Positions 28,271 through 39,987 of a stretch of 64,000 bases of DNA are shown here, in pieces (the first letter of the stretch is position 1; every line of letters starts with the position of its first letter). The position numbers and the translations under genes were made by a program. The notes below the pieces were generated by a model that did not search any database, was not told the origin of the DNA, and was given only the letters and a program-made list of their open reading frames with translations. The DNA is from Coprinus comatus. Taxonomy: Eukaryota; Basidiomycota; Agaricomycetes; Agaricales; Agaricaceae. The stretch spans positions 124,001-188,000 of the forward strand of contig JAWPGT010000005.1 of assembly GCA_034638255.1 (NCBI GenBank), written 5' to 3'.

Positions 28271-29313
28271 TTAATTGGCTAAATCTACCACAACTGCCCG
28301 CCCACTCAGAGCCACAGCTGCATTCACACTCACAATCTCTCCCCTCATCTCTCCACCAGCACACTCGTGGATATGTCTGCTCCAGTCAGCCCATCCTCAC
28401 AGCCTTGGTACAACCACTTACCCAAACACATGCAGCCGGCAGTCCCTTAATTCTGCTAGTTTTGTTTGCAAGACCTGGCACCCAGCCCGTTTCATTCGCT
28501 TTGTCAGGTCCAGGCATCCATGCGGGGGTGTATGCGTCAGCAGAATCTCAGTGTCAAACGGTATCTTGTCATAAATGGCTGTATCATCTTCAGCACTCTA
28601 TTTCCACAATCCATTTTAGACCCACCTTTGGCCTCTTCTTCGTCCTCGTATTGAAAGGCACCTCGCGCATATCTCGGTGCTGCCTACGACAATCAGTATA
28701 CTTCATCGGTTGCCATACACAGAACTCACTGGCGACCCATACACCTTCCATGTCTTACCAACTGCTGTTGTGAATTCGAAAGACTCGTATTCCAGATAGT
28801 GCACATTGGCATCCTTCATTTCACCTCGCATGTATTCACGAATTTCTCTCAGATTTTCCGGGTCCTGTGTCGTCAGTCGTACAGCAGCATAAATACTAAC
28901 TTACTATCTTCCTCACCTCGTCTAATGATAATGCTACCTCTGAATTGTCCAGGCACAACTATAACAATAATTTTAGTCTTAATTATTCAAATTCTAATTC
29001 AACGGACGTCATGATTGCCTGCAATTACACTATGAAACAATAAATATGATGAAACCACCGCTGGATTGGATACTCACATCTTGATGGGGTAGTCCAACTT
29101 GGCCAGCCAATCCATGGTCGTCCTCAGCTGGTATGGATATCCCCAACTGCTTAGGTCGCCTGCATGCAACAGGACATCTCCAGGAGGTAGCTGGAAGGAG
29201 ATGTTGGAGTGGTTGTCCGAGATACAGACGAAACGAGTCCAATCTAGGCCTGGGTGGGGAGGAAGGCTGGAAGGGTCGACATACACTTTCGATGTCATAA
29301 TAGGTCTGAGCAA
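28271..29313 (-). CDS. Calcineurin-like metallophosphoesterase
   Basis: Small metal-dependent phosphoesterase of the MPPED-like type. Start at 29313 (MLRPIMTSKVYVDPSSLPPH). Motif I reads FVCISDNHSNI, with Asn where the usual motif has Thr between the metal-binding Asp and His. Then follow GDVLLHAGDLSSWG, the motif IAGNHD (after an intron, about 29010), LLTHTPPHGCLDLT and HVFGHIHECAGGEM. All five metallophosphoesterase blocks are present, and it ends AVVVDLAN at 28271. Four or five introns. Substrate unknown; the family includes cyclic-nucleotide phosphodiesterase-like enzymes. The 3' end lies only 91 bp from the SPT16 start, so the SPT16 promoter overlaps this gene's 3' end. Confidence 0.87.
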
Positions 29314-29365
29314 GTAAGGCAGGCTTATGTATCATCACACCAATACTGACATCCACCTCAAATCG

Positions 29366-31527
29366 TTAATCAACATCAATTCCCAATACACCTAAATCCT
29401 TAAGGATAAATAGCGTCTCTTCTACCCGCATCTCTAGCGTCGTCAGCTTGTTCAGCTTAGTCTCCCATTCCTGCAACACCTCCCTTTCTAACCGCGTCAA
29501 CAAACTTTCATCCTGACGCACATCACTGCGTTCCCGCTTTTCCAATACAGCCTTCACTTCGGGCACGTCTCTTTCAGCTCGCCGTCGAACACTGATATTA
29601 TACAATGTTTTGTATACATGACCCAATACTGTCGCAAACGCTTTGTGTTGATCGACATACCTAATTACCCTAGTCACTATCGAAATTCTAGAATATTATC
29701 ATATATTACGCACCACAGATAAAATGTGCGCGTTGGATTGCGATCCGCGCTTTTAGGCACTTCTTGAATGCTAACAAGTGAATCGGCGGAGAGGGCCGTT
29801 AATAGAGGTCGAACATCCTTTCCAGCCATCATCACTACTTTTGCAATCTACAAATCTTCAATTTCCCCTTTTCATCTCACGACAACACTTGAAACACACC
29901 TGTTTTTCATCCAACTTCCCTGTATCCCACAATAATCGCATAATTCTAACACCTTCTGTACCATGTTTCTCTCTTGCCATAGATTCCAAAACTTGTCTTC
30001 GTAGTCGTTGTCCAACAATATCAAATTCAACTTGAATCTTTGAATCTTTGAAGGAAACGAAAGAAGATGCTTTCCCAGCAGGTGTTGGATTATCTCCAGA
30101 AGAAAGCATCCCAATATACTCTTTTATACAAGCTGCATTTGATGGCTTTTTTACGTCCATGACGAGTCCCTTGGCGAGTCCCTCCTCGTCCGAGAGCTGT
30201 ATTACAACGCTGGGAACAGAAATTGGCTCTGATATAATATTATTTAGTGTCTTGAATATACTTGGGGATTATAAAAACATTACCTGTCTTAGCCTCTGAT
30301 ACATTGTTTTGTGAGTTTTCCGTGACCTTCAAAACAGCTCTCATTACAGAAGCTGCACCACTGTTATATCGCTTCTTTGCAGCTTCGATGATAAGCTGAA
30401 TATAACACTCAGTAAAACACTTGAGATTTAACCAGAGAAACCACAAACATTATTCCGGATATGAACACTGAACTTGTCAAAATTGACTCGGAAGAACACC
30501 GTTTCCTAAGACCAAAACCTCTTGATGAATACTGACATGAAGATATAAAGCAACAACTTACATTAATAACATCTTCCTCTTCTCCCATCTTCCTCTTTTT
30601 CCCTCTCTGTGCCGCCAAGTGTTCCTCGGTAGCTTTTCTTTTCTATATAAACCCAAAAGTTCAAATCAATCGGTGAGACAAAAGAGAACGAAAACTTACC
30701 AAACCCGTTTTCTCCACCTCCTCCTCTTCCCTCTTTAATCTCGCTTCCGCAACCTGCCTCGCCTCTCTCAATTCCTTAGCCGTAGGAAACCCAACAATCT
30801 TCGCTTTCTCTTCAGCCTCATATCTAATTTGTTTATCTTTTGGAGATATATGCGAAAGTATAGTCGAAGGTTTTAGATAATTCCCATGAACCAATTTGTA
30901 CATTGCCTGTTTATACACAGTTATACCTATAAAACCAACCCCTCTACTCGTCAATAACAATAATTTTTATCATTATCATCTCAATACAAAATCAAGATTA
31001 ACTTACTTTTATGTTCATATATTCCCAATGAACTTAAGATGTCAGGTACTTTCAACTTTCCATGATCCAAAACAACCTGCACAATATCTGCACCCTTAAT
31101 AATAATAATGAGTCATTTCATACCATATTAATAGAGAAGAAAACAAGAAACATACTGCTTTCCCAAACAAACTATTCGTGAGATAAACCACCTTTCCAAA
31201 CCTCAACCTATTCAAACAATCTTCTACATTAACTTCAAACATTTCACTCCCTTCATCACCCTTAACATGCCATAACAAATTATGTTGAATGAGCACGATA
31301 ATCGACGCCCTTACAACTCTTGGTTTGAGTTGCGTATATCGTGCAATGAAAGGTAATGGAAGACGTCCACGGGTAAGGAGTACAGAAACAACTTGCTATT
31401 ATGTGCTGTCCAGTGAGATACAACGAGAATGAGAATTGATAAGGGGACAATGACGTACGGCAGTATGAGGACCAAAGTGGGTATGAACGATTTCAGTGCA
31501 TAGTCGGGCAGTGTCCGCGTCCGCCAT
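29366..31527 (-). CDS. RPC82: DNA-directed RNA polymerase III subunit RPC3/Rpc82
   Basis: Winged-helix subunit of Pol III, part of the Rpc82-Rpc34-Rpc31 module that helps open the promoter. It starts at 31527 (MADADTARLCTEIVHTHFG) and contains the winged-helix pattern with RASIIVLIQHNLLWHV, EDCLNRLRFGKVVYL, KVPDILSSLGIYEHK, a charged linker (KEEEEVEKTGL; KRKATEEHLAAQRGKKRKMG) and further winged helices (LIIEAAKKRYNSGAASVMRA; IQVEFDIVGQRLRRQVLES; MRLLWDTGKLDEKQ). A C-terminal coiled coil (LTRLEREVLQEWETKLNKL; MRVEETLFILKDLGVLGIDV) closes at 29366. Order and size fit the family. About nine introns. Confidence 0.9.
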
Positions 31528-32081
31528 GAGTTGTGTAAGTGTTATAGTTGTCCTGACATGGACACTTGTTCATTCACTCCAAGACGAAAATGACGCCCTC
31601 CTTCTATTTCGGCAACTCCCGTCTACTCCGATCAAATGATTTCTACTTATCTGTCGCCAAGCAAACAACAGACATCTGAGTTATTTTGTTATGGATGTTC
31701 ACAAAATTTTCATGCACACTGAATGGATTATATATAAAAAATGCTAATAGTAATACACAAAAGATAATTGCCGAGAATCAAACATGTAAAATTCACAAAC
31801 ACAACGCGTATCAAGATTATCAACAGAAAGAACGAATGCTGAAATACTTTTGTTTGACAAACTCTTGTCCCCTGCCCCAACGCTAAATTACAAACGAACA
31901 ATCGCTTACCTGTTTCTGTCAGCAAACCCAAGAGAGATTATTATATTGATTGAGGATGATCTTGTCCATTGAATGCGAGAAATAACTTAGCCTATAATTA
32001 TCTTGTTTTGCTTCAAGTGACACCAACCGGCGTCTCCAGGTAATGTCTGTGACGGGAGATTGCGAGTCCTAATTTTTGTAT
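31528..32081. other. 554-bp intergenic region
   Basis: Contains the RPC82 promoter (right of 31527) and the 3' flank of the acidic-protein gene. AT-rich, with no ORF that reads as protein on either strand. No tRNA- or snRNA-like structure recognised. Confidence 0.4.
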
Positions 32082-34961
32082 TCAGTCCACCCGAGCACGT
32101 TTTGCGCCTAAATATAAGTATATAGTTAGATATTGGATAGTTTCATAAACGAGACAACCAACCTGGTGATTGACTAATGAAATCTGGTTCACCTTCGTTC
32201 TCAAGACCATATTCATCAAAGCTACGTTTCGAAGCTTTGCTGGATAGTGTTACCGAACTTTCATTTGAATTGGTCTCGTCTCCAGCGTCTTGCTCAGCTT
32301 CCCATGTGGTATCAAGATCGCCTTCACCGTCCAACTCATCGTCCCATGGTTCTTCGTCAAAATCTTTGAGTTCTTCAATGGAACCATCTTCAAATGAGCC
32401 AATGGCTTCCACTGATAGGTGCGAGTCATCATGTAGATTATGGGGCTGGTCTTCCGTGGGCTCCTCACGGAAAGTGTCTTGATTTTCTTCATACTTGTTG
32501 GTGTCTGTATTGGCCGGCTCTGTGGGTGAAGCTAGATATATTGTTAGATGGTTGGACGGATGTAGTACAATCAAATATATGTACCTTCTTGGTTAGTAAT
32601 TGTAGTTTCTTCGGGCCGGGGCGTTGTTTCTGCGTGGGCAGGGTCTTCAACGAAATGTTCTTCTAAGTTATTATTCAGTAAGCACATTTCCTACGCAGAA
32701 AGCAAGGGATACATACGGTCATCAACATCATTTTGTTCAACGGTCTCTGCCTGCTGCGTGTCATTGTCAGCAGACTCTGTCAATTCAAAAGTATCAATCT
32801 CAGTGCCTTCGATATGCTCCTGTTCTACAAAATCCAGATGTTCGGTATCATTCTCGTCCGTTTGCTCTTCTGGTAACCCCTGTGCTGTACTACTATCATC
32901 GAGATGATCAACATTTCCCTCGTTTTCCGCATCGACTGGTTGTTGATCATTATGTTGATCTAAAGAAGTACTGTCAGAGGTTAAAGCAGATTCGGTTGGA
33001 GGTATATAGTCTTCGGGTTCTGCATCATCTTGTTCAGTCTGTTCATGTTCGGCCTCGGGAGAATCAATGAAGGGAGGAAGTGTAGACAGATCGATTTCAC
33101 CAGTTTCTTCAACATTCTCTTCACCGAGCCCTGGTTCGGGTTCAAGTTCAGTATGCTCTTCAGTATGATCATCTTCATATTCATGTTCTTCCGCTCCAGG
33201 TGCAATTTCTGTAGCATCGGTATGCGTTTGTTCGGTAGCAGTGATCTCTTCTGTTTCTGTGTGTTCATAGTGATCGTGTTCACTTTGATCATGTTCCAAT
33301 TCTTCCTCTGTTGAAAGTCAGCGAGAGACCCTTACCAAAAAGGGGGAAAATGCTAACCTTCACCGTGATGGGATTCAGAATCATCAGAATCATCAACATG
33401 CAAGTTGATAAGACCTTCTCGTAGCGTATGGTAACGAACAATAAACCGAGGACCTGCTATATGAAGCCCTAAACGAAGCGGGCCCTCGATACCAGCGGAG
33501 GCATGCAGTAATTGAAAATCATGCAGGCTTATATCCCGCGCATACGTATTATCCTATAAAAAAAGGCTGGTTATTTACTGAATTAAAGGAGAGCAAGAGA
33601 AATGCACATACTTCTGTAATTGTGAGATCAAGATCATAAGCGTTGATCGCGAGTTCATTGCCTACGATTTCTAGAACTGTGCTGACATATTCGTCCTGTC
33701 GAAGGTACTCGAAGACATTGGCCAACGATTCATAGTACAAGTTCGGATTCTGTTGCAGAAGTATGTGCTGTTCTTGAGTATCATCCTCAGTTGGAAGAGG
33801 CTCGGCGGGCTTATTAAAGAGACATAGCTCGGGATGATCAGTGGAGAAAATAGAAAGTAGAATGGGAGGGGGAGCATCGAGATAAACTTCCTCGGAATCT
33901 TCATCTGGAACCTCATGCTGGGTTATGCTAGCGTCTGTATCCACATGCTTAACATGTTGTTCACCAACGTGTGGTTGCTCTTGGTAAAGGGTTGGACCAG
34001 TTACGCCATTAACTGCCGATTCATCTACTGACAGAGGGTTTTCAGGTAAGCCTTGTGCCGGTGGTACATCCGTAGTAGTATCATCGTGATGCTCTGTACC
34101 AACAGGATTCTCTTCGACAACCTGTACTCCAATTGATGGATCCGGATGGGCATGTTCATCTACGCGACTTGCTTCGATCTCGCCAGAGTATGTGAAAGAA
34201 TCGGCAGGGGTTGGATCAAGAGTCGGGTCATGATGGTAAGAAACACCCTGATACATATCACTCGTAGTTGCATCCACAATAGCCTCTTCTCTAACCTCCG
34301 TTGAGAAACCTTGGTTATTTGCTGCCGGCTGAACCGGTACAGAACTATGTCTAGATGAATGATGAGAATGTACCACAACTTCCTTGCTGGAAGAAACAAC
34401 AGGCAGTTGTGGTCCTTCCGTATTACTTTCATGATTTGTTACATTTGGCTGTAATTGCTCATGTGAGTGTTCAAAGGAGGAATGCGTATCCTCAGGAGGA
34501 ACGCGACGTTCAACAGGCACGGGTAAGGAAAAGCCAGGGGCTGGTGCAACTTGAGGGCCTTGAAGCGAAAATTGAGTTTGTGGGTATTCAACAGCCGGTG
34601 TGAAAGGCAGCGGTGTCACTGAATTATAAGGTGATTGTACTGCGGAGACATCAACAAGGTCCACATCCAGTATTTCGCCTTGTACCGTATTGTGGTGGTC
34701 ATCGTCTATCATTTCGTACTCGATGTGATCCCCTTCACCATAGGCCTCCGTCTCCATGTCTACTTCTACGCTATGTGTGGTGTGCGAACTGGGGGATTTA
34801 GGTTGAAAAGCCAGATTTCCATCGTCTTCCATTGGAGCCTCATCCTGAAACCAAGCGTCGGATGTAGTTACGTGCATTTGTACGTCGTGGTCGTTTGGGT
34901 AGTCCATCATATGAGCGTCGAATGGTTCCATGAGCGTTGTGGTCATGGTGGCAGACATCAT
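32082..34961 (-). CDS. Large acidic protein of unknown function, probably nuclear
   Basis: Start at 34961 (MMSATMTTTLMEPFDAHMMD). About 900 residues. A long acidic, Glu/Asp/His/Thr-rich N-terminal half leads into a segment that looks folded: PPPILLSIFSTDHPELCLFN, YYESLANVFEYLRQDEY, VLEIVGNELAINAYDLDLTI, then DNTYARDISLHDFQLLHASA and LRLGLHIAGPRFIVRYHTLR. After it comes a second, very acidic region with His-Glu-Thr repeats (for example EHDHYEHTETEE) and a conserved-looking end: KRSFDEYGLENEGEPDFISQ, spliced to AKRARVD with stop at 32082. The basic KRAR end suggests nuclear import. I do not recognise the family. Its low-complexity parts should evolve fast while the central block may be conserved. 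Confidence 0.75.
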
Positions 34962-35091
34962 TCAGCGTGGTTGGCAAGAGGTAGCGGTCTATGGCAAGGG
35001 GATTTTATGGATTAGTAATGCTTGCGTAAGCTCGGTGCACTGACCCTCACACAACGTCATAGAACGAAAACGTGCAATATACCGCCGCGCC
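34962..35091. promoter_or_regulatory. 130-bp divergent promoter
   Basis: Only 130 bp separate the start codons of the acidic protein (leftward) and the small membrane protein (rightward), so both must share promoter sequence. No obvious TATA box. Confidence 0.45.
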
Positions 35092-35746
35092 ATGACCTCC
35101 GCTGCCCATGATGCAGACACGAATTATCTCGTCCGCCAATCTATGAACACTGGTTATCAAGCTTTCTCAATTCTTGTGCCGCCGGTGTATACAGCTTTTG
35201 TAATAGCTAGACGAGGTCGCAGCGCATGGTCCTTAAATAGGCTTCTCAGAGCAACATGGGTAGGAGGTTTGGCAGGTAAGAAGGTTCAATAACTAGCCTT
35301 GTAATTTGTTTTAATTATTCGTCACAGGAACTGTACTTGGAGGCGGTGTAGCCTATGTGCGATATAAATATTCAAATGAGGAGCTTGTTCGGCAACGCAG
35401 GATACAAGTCGCTTATGATGTTAGTATAACAATTTATATACCACTACAGCATCACTTACCCCCTACAAGTCGGATCGAATTCGCTCTCAGGACCATTCCA
35501 CAATTGGCGCTGTTCTTATGGCCCTTGCAACACCAGCAATATTCTGGAAGAGGGCGAGCCTGGTCCATTGTATGTTGTATATTCCCTTATTTCAAACTTT
35601 AACATTGACATATTGTTATAGTAATTCTCGGAGGAGCTGGAATTGGAAGTGCAATAGGCACTGTAGTTCATTTTTCGCGAAGTCTAACCGGAAGCCCTCC
35701 AGAAAAGGTGGAAGTAATAGTACTTGAAGAGAAATCATTAAAATGA
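35092..35746 (+). CDS. Small membrane protein of unknown function
   Basis: Four exons. Start at 35092 (MTSAAHDADTNYLVRQSMNT), then a Gly-rich hydrophobic segment (RATWVGGLAGTVLGGGVAYV), a charged stretch (RYKYSNEELVRQRRIQVAYD) joined to SDRIRSQDHSTIGAVLMALA, and a second Gly-rich helix (LILGGAGIGSAIGTVVHF). It ends VEVIVLEEKSLK at 35746. The two Gly-rich membrane segments with Arg-rich flanks resemble mitochondrial inner-membrane proteins of the Tim17-like kind, but I cannot place it in a family. About 165 residues. Confidence 0.65.
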
Positions 35747-35812
35747 ATCCATCAATCATAATCACACTTGTGTTCGTTCGACATTGTATTTGATAACATT
35801 ACCTCCTATATA

Positions 35813-38441
35813 TCATGCACTAGATTCTCGTCCTATATCTTTGAGCCTTCCATCTACCTCCGGACTAATAACTAACAAGTCCCGCTCCCGCTCCTCGTCC
35901 CCTTCAAACGAAAATTTCCTCCCTTGCCTAGCCGCAAGGCCGTCGAAAGGATCGACAGAACTCATATGTTCAGTTGTAGAGACGTTCAAATGGCTTTGAT
36001 AATGAACAGAAGACCTAGAGTGATGGTTGATGGATTCGAAGGCTTGTTTCCATCTATTATGCGCTTTTTCTTGAGCTTCGGATCGCTTGCCTTGTTCCCT
36101 TATAGTGTTTCTAATTGCAGAATGGGTGTTTTTTAAGAGACTCTGCGGCCTCTCCTCTTCCGATAAACGGCTCATCTTTCGAACAAACTGACAACCTGAT
36201 ACAATTATCAGAGATGTAACAGTCCGCAGAAACCCAACACTTTACCTAGCAAATACTTCCTGACGACGCTACTCATCAAAACTCCATTCTCATCATCGAT
36301 GAGGTATGGCTGTCCTTTCAATGGGAGAAAACCATCATGTCCTTCTGCCAGATACTGTCGAGTTAGAATATTATACTTTCTCCCATCCTTCTGTCTGAGA
36401 ATTGGGTGCTCTTCAATTTGTTCCGGTGATCCATTCTCATCTTTCTTTTCCGAGTTTTTCAATAATACAACATCAACAACGCGTTGGCCCGGGGGTCTCC
36501 TAGAATCCCATGTAACCTTGAAACCTGATATCACAGGGAACCGCCTACGGAAAACACGAAAATGTAGAATCAGCTTCTACGTTCCAAGTTAGAACATGAA
36601 TCCAACAAACTTACCCTTCAAAAGCGGGCCACGTCTCAAGAGCAACTTCCAATGCATCCCAGATTGTCTCGCCGTCGAGCTCCAAAACGACGAGAGAGTC
36701 TTGGAATGGGAGGATCTCCAATATATCACCAAGTGTGATTACACCTGACACATATTTTCAATCATGGTAAAAGACGAATATTGAATGGCTATTTTATACC
36801 TGGACCATACGTAGAATCGCCACGAAGTGTACCTGCGCAGATGAATACACCATCTGATCCACCACTCCTTCCTTTCATACATAATGCATCGTCAAAGCAA
36901 TGACGAATAATGTCCGCGAACCAGTTACCAGAGGCTGACTGCGAAGATTTTTCGTTTTCGTCAGAGCTAAACCATGGTCAATGATTCAGACACCACACCT
37001 CATTAATGCGGATGTTATGTGACCGCAGATCGAGGACATTGGTTGTCTTACATACTGGAGCCTTCATAGCTGAATTTAGTGATGACAATACATCCTTCAA
37101 GACTGTGGTCATCCTCTCAGATGACTCCATGCCAGGTATAGTAACATGATGTTTTCCTATAAAAAGAGAATAAAAAAATCTAGAGGCATAAATAAACGAC
37201 CATAGCAACACACCAGCAATTCGGCTTATCACCTTTCGCCTTATACTCCCTTCCGGCGTATCTTCGAGTTCTAGAATCACTTCGCTAAGGTCTCTAAAAT
37301 CACAACCACTTTTAACGATAAGAATATCTCCCTTATCTTCTTCAGCTCCGAGAGCTTCTTGATCCTTGTCATAACCTTCCCATTTATCCACACCTCTACT
37401 TACAAAATAATGGTGATCGTGTCCACCAAATAGAATATCTACTCCATGTTCGTTTACTATAGATTGTGTAGACTGTGCAGAAGAAGACAATGCCAGAAGC
37501 TTCTTTGCTAGTTCTATATCCTGTGACACAAATAGTTAGTGGCAACCCCTTAGATGAACTTAAAGGGAAAATAAATACAAACATTTGGAACTCTAGCAGG
37601 CAAGGATATTAGACCATCTACGAACACACCTAGGGCTAGTAAGACATACCGAGAGTGAGTAAGTGCAAGTATGACATCACAACGGTATTCGCCATTCGGA
37701 TCCCGTAGAAGTTTTGATAGTTCTAGCCCAGTCGTAGCCATATCTTTGTATTGAAATTCAGAAGGCCAGGTAGCGACTGTTGTAATCCATTCCCTACACA
37801 TTGAAGGAATATTATTTAGTAAAGATGTTGCCTGACGATTGATAAAAATACGCACTCCTCAACCAAACCAATGATACCAATACGAACTCCACATCTTTCG
37901 AAGACCTGGAATGGTTGGAGGTATTTGGGCGGTTGGCCAGTAGTTTCATCGATAATGTTGCTTAAGATCCATGGCTACAGTATGTCAGACACGCGATAAG
38001 GACGTTGTAGCATGGTAACATACATAGGTCGAGTCTTGAACGAGCTTTGTCAAATGTGGATATCCAAAATCAAAATCGTGATTTCCAGTTAGAGCAACAT
38101 CGACACCGATCTCGTTCATCACTGGTACCTATCCGCGTAATATTGAACACCAATCAGTATCCTACAAACCAAGATCAAAAGGAATTAAATACTACCATAT
38201 GACTGCCTCTGGTTACCGTACTCTCTACTGAAGGCGAAAAGAGATCTCCAGAGAACAAAACCAATCCCTCGTACTCTTTACTGCCATCGACTCTACTCTT
38301 CGTGTCCCATTTCTCCCTTAACGTTTCTACTAGTGCCGCAAATTGTGTGACATCAATTGTTTCTCCAGTGTTTCCGATCTTCTGTGGGGAAACACGATAT
38401 ACGTCGTTGAAATGTAATATTGGTACGTTAGTTTTCGCCAT
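35813..38441 (-). CDS. 5'-nucleotidase / UshA-like metallophosphatase
   Basis: Two-domain phosphatase of the 5'-nucleotidase family, which hydrolyses nucleotides or related phosphoesters. The N-terminal metal-binding domain shows ILHFNDVYRV, VLFSGDLFSPS, DVALTGNHDFDFGYPHL, VILALTHSR and DILFGGHDHHYFVSRG. In the first block the usual His of the NDxH motif is Tyr (NDVY), a variant I associate with a eukaryotic subgroup. The C-terminal domain has the substrate-pocket patterns NWFADIIRHCFDD, GVFICAGTLRGDSTYG, LGDILEILPFQDSLVVLEL and VISGFKVTWDSRRPPGQRVV. A hydrophilic extension of about 115 residues (KMSRLSEEERPQSLLKNTHS...) follows and ends at 35813. No signal peptide is seen, so it is probably intracellular. 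About nine introns. Confidence 0.88.
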
Positions 38442-38584
38442 TTTTGAATATGGATATGGTTGAGAATTTCAGATCAGTTGTGGTGCGGTTGAACGATCTC
38501 GGAGACTACGCAAAAAGTGTACTGAATTACAGACCATGTGATCTAATCCTGGCTTGATGTCCAGAATCCAGACGGTATCGAATG

Positions 38585-39594
38585 TTATTCCTCGTTCTTC
38601 AACAAAATCGCAAAATTATTCCGATTCCCTGACCTAAGCACAACCTTTTTCGAGAATCTTCCAAAATCTGGGATGAAAGGTTCCTCTTGCTTCTGATATA
38701 ACCAGTATGCCATTTTCCCTCCTTCTCGATATCGTCGTTTGAGTTCCTTGAAACCGACTGTGTTCATGAGATCGTCGAGATGTTCAAATGACATGTACCG
38801 TGAGTTATTCACGCATGGTAGAGGAAGCTTAAGACATCCTTTAGCCAGGTTGTTATTTAATTAGAAAACTATAAGACCAACCGCAAGAAATAAATATCCC
38901 TTGTGCTTTAGCAAAGCATGTGCTAAATGAAGCATGCATCCTGTTGGATTACTATATATTAGTAATTGGAGGAGCATATTTTCATTCTCACCTCGATCTT
39001 TCGTGTCTGGTACAAAGTTTACTACCAGACTCAAACTAATTGCATCCCACTTTCCTTTATTCTCCACCGGATTCAAACGCAGAAAATCCTGTTCCTTAAT
39101 ATCAGGATGTCGCGAGCGTAAGTCGATAGGTGTATTATGTATCCACCCATGGCACGAATGATAGTTGTCTGGTTTCAATGCTCCCACTTCCAACAACCTA
39201 GTTCATAGATAAGTTCGCAAACCCAATAAAGATACATATACTTGAAAACATACTTTATCATTTCCTTCCTTTCAATATGAACATTCTCTTCTTTCAACCA
39301 ATCAATAAACACCTTCTCACTCCCTCCACCACGATCATTCCCTTGCCCTACCACCGACATTTGTTGGTACCACTCCAGTCCACCTAACTCTTCAATCTCT
39401 TCATTGATTTTATTCAGTTGTTCAACATCAGCACCACTAAGTGCGTGCTTCGGTTTATTATTGAGGCGGGTTTGTTCTTTAAGCAGGACATGGAATCTCC
39501 GAATGACGGTTCGACTAGCTTGTGGTTTGCTTGAGGTAGTGCTGCTAGTGTCTACCCTGGAAATAGGAACTTTGCGTTTTCTAGCTTTAGGCAT
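38585..39594 (-). CDS. BMT2: 25S rRNA adenine-N1 methyltransferase Bmt2
   Basis: SAM-dependent enzyme that makes an m1A in 25S rRNA in the nucleolus (A2142 in yeast numbering). The basic N-terminus MPKARKRKVPISRVDTSSTT fits nucleolar import. Family blocks follow: RFHVLLKEQTRLNNK, LGGLEWYQQMSVVGQGNDRG, LLEVGALKPDNYHSCHGWIH, the region DIKEQDFLRLNP and WDAISLSLVVNFVPDTKDRG, then LHLAHALLKHKGYLFLALPL, and the C-terminal FEHLDDLMNTVGF and PDFGRFSKKVVLRSGNRNNF. Ends at 38585. About four introns. The SAM-binding loop around LEVGAL and the NFVP segment are intact. Confidence 0.92.
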
Positions 39595-39987
39595 TATGAT
39601 AATAGATATAAATTGTTAACGAAGATTGTGAGAAAGTCAAAACACGATGTGGTGTGAAAGGTGTAAGTAGAACGGAATTACTGTGGCAAAACTCTATCAA
39701 ATTGTGCAATCAAGGCAAGCACTTAAATGGGTAAAACCTGATACTTTAACAGAATTTCCTTTCTTTCTTCCGCTCTGCGTTCCAGATATTCTATGTACAA
39801 AGTAGTGTTGTAAGTATGTAACACAAGCCCAACAACACGATGTCAAGAACCAAATCCACTTTAAGAGAAAAAAAAATGCTTAGGCAAAAAAAGGTCACGT
39901 CTAGCATGAATGAATGAAAAACTTGAATGAAAAAAAATGAAGTGGGCCCATAAAGGCCAGCGAAAAGTTGATTCTGCGCTTGGTGTA
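39595..39987. other. 393-bp intergenic region
   Basis: Contains the BMT2 promoter and the 3' flank of the tetraspanin gene. A-rich runs near 39869-39894 and 39929-39938 on the plus strand (T-runs in the tetraspanin transcript) may take part in 3'-end formation. No gene seen. Confidence 0.4.

Noticed and set aside
33030..33314. Hydrophobic plus-strand ORF antisense to the acidic protein
   Set aside because: Its Phe/Ile/Met-rich composition is what the reverse complement of Glu/His/Asp codons produces, so it is a shadow.
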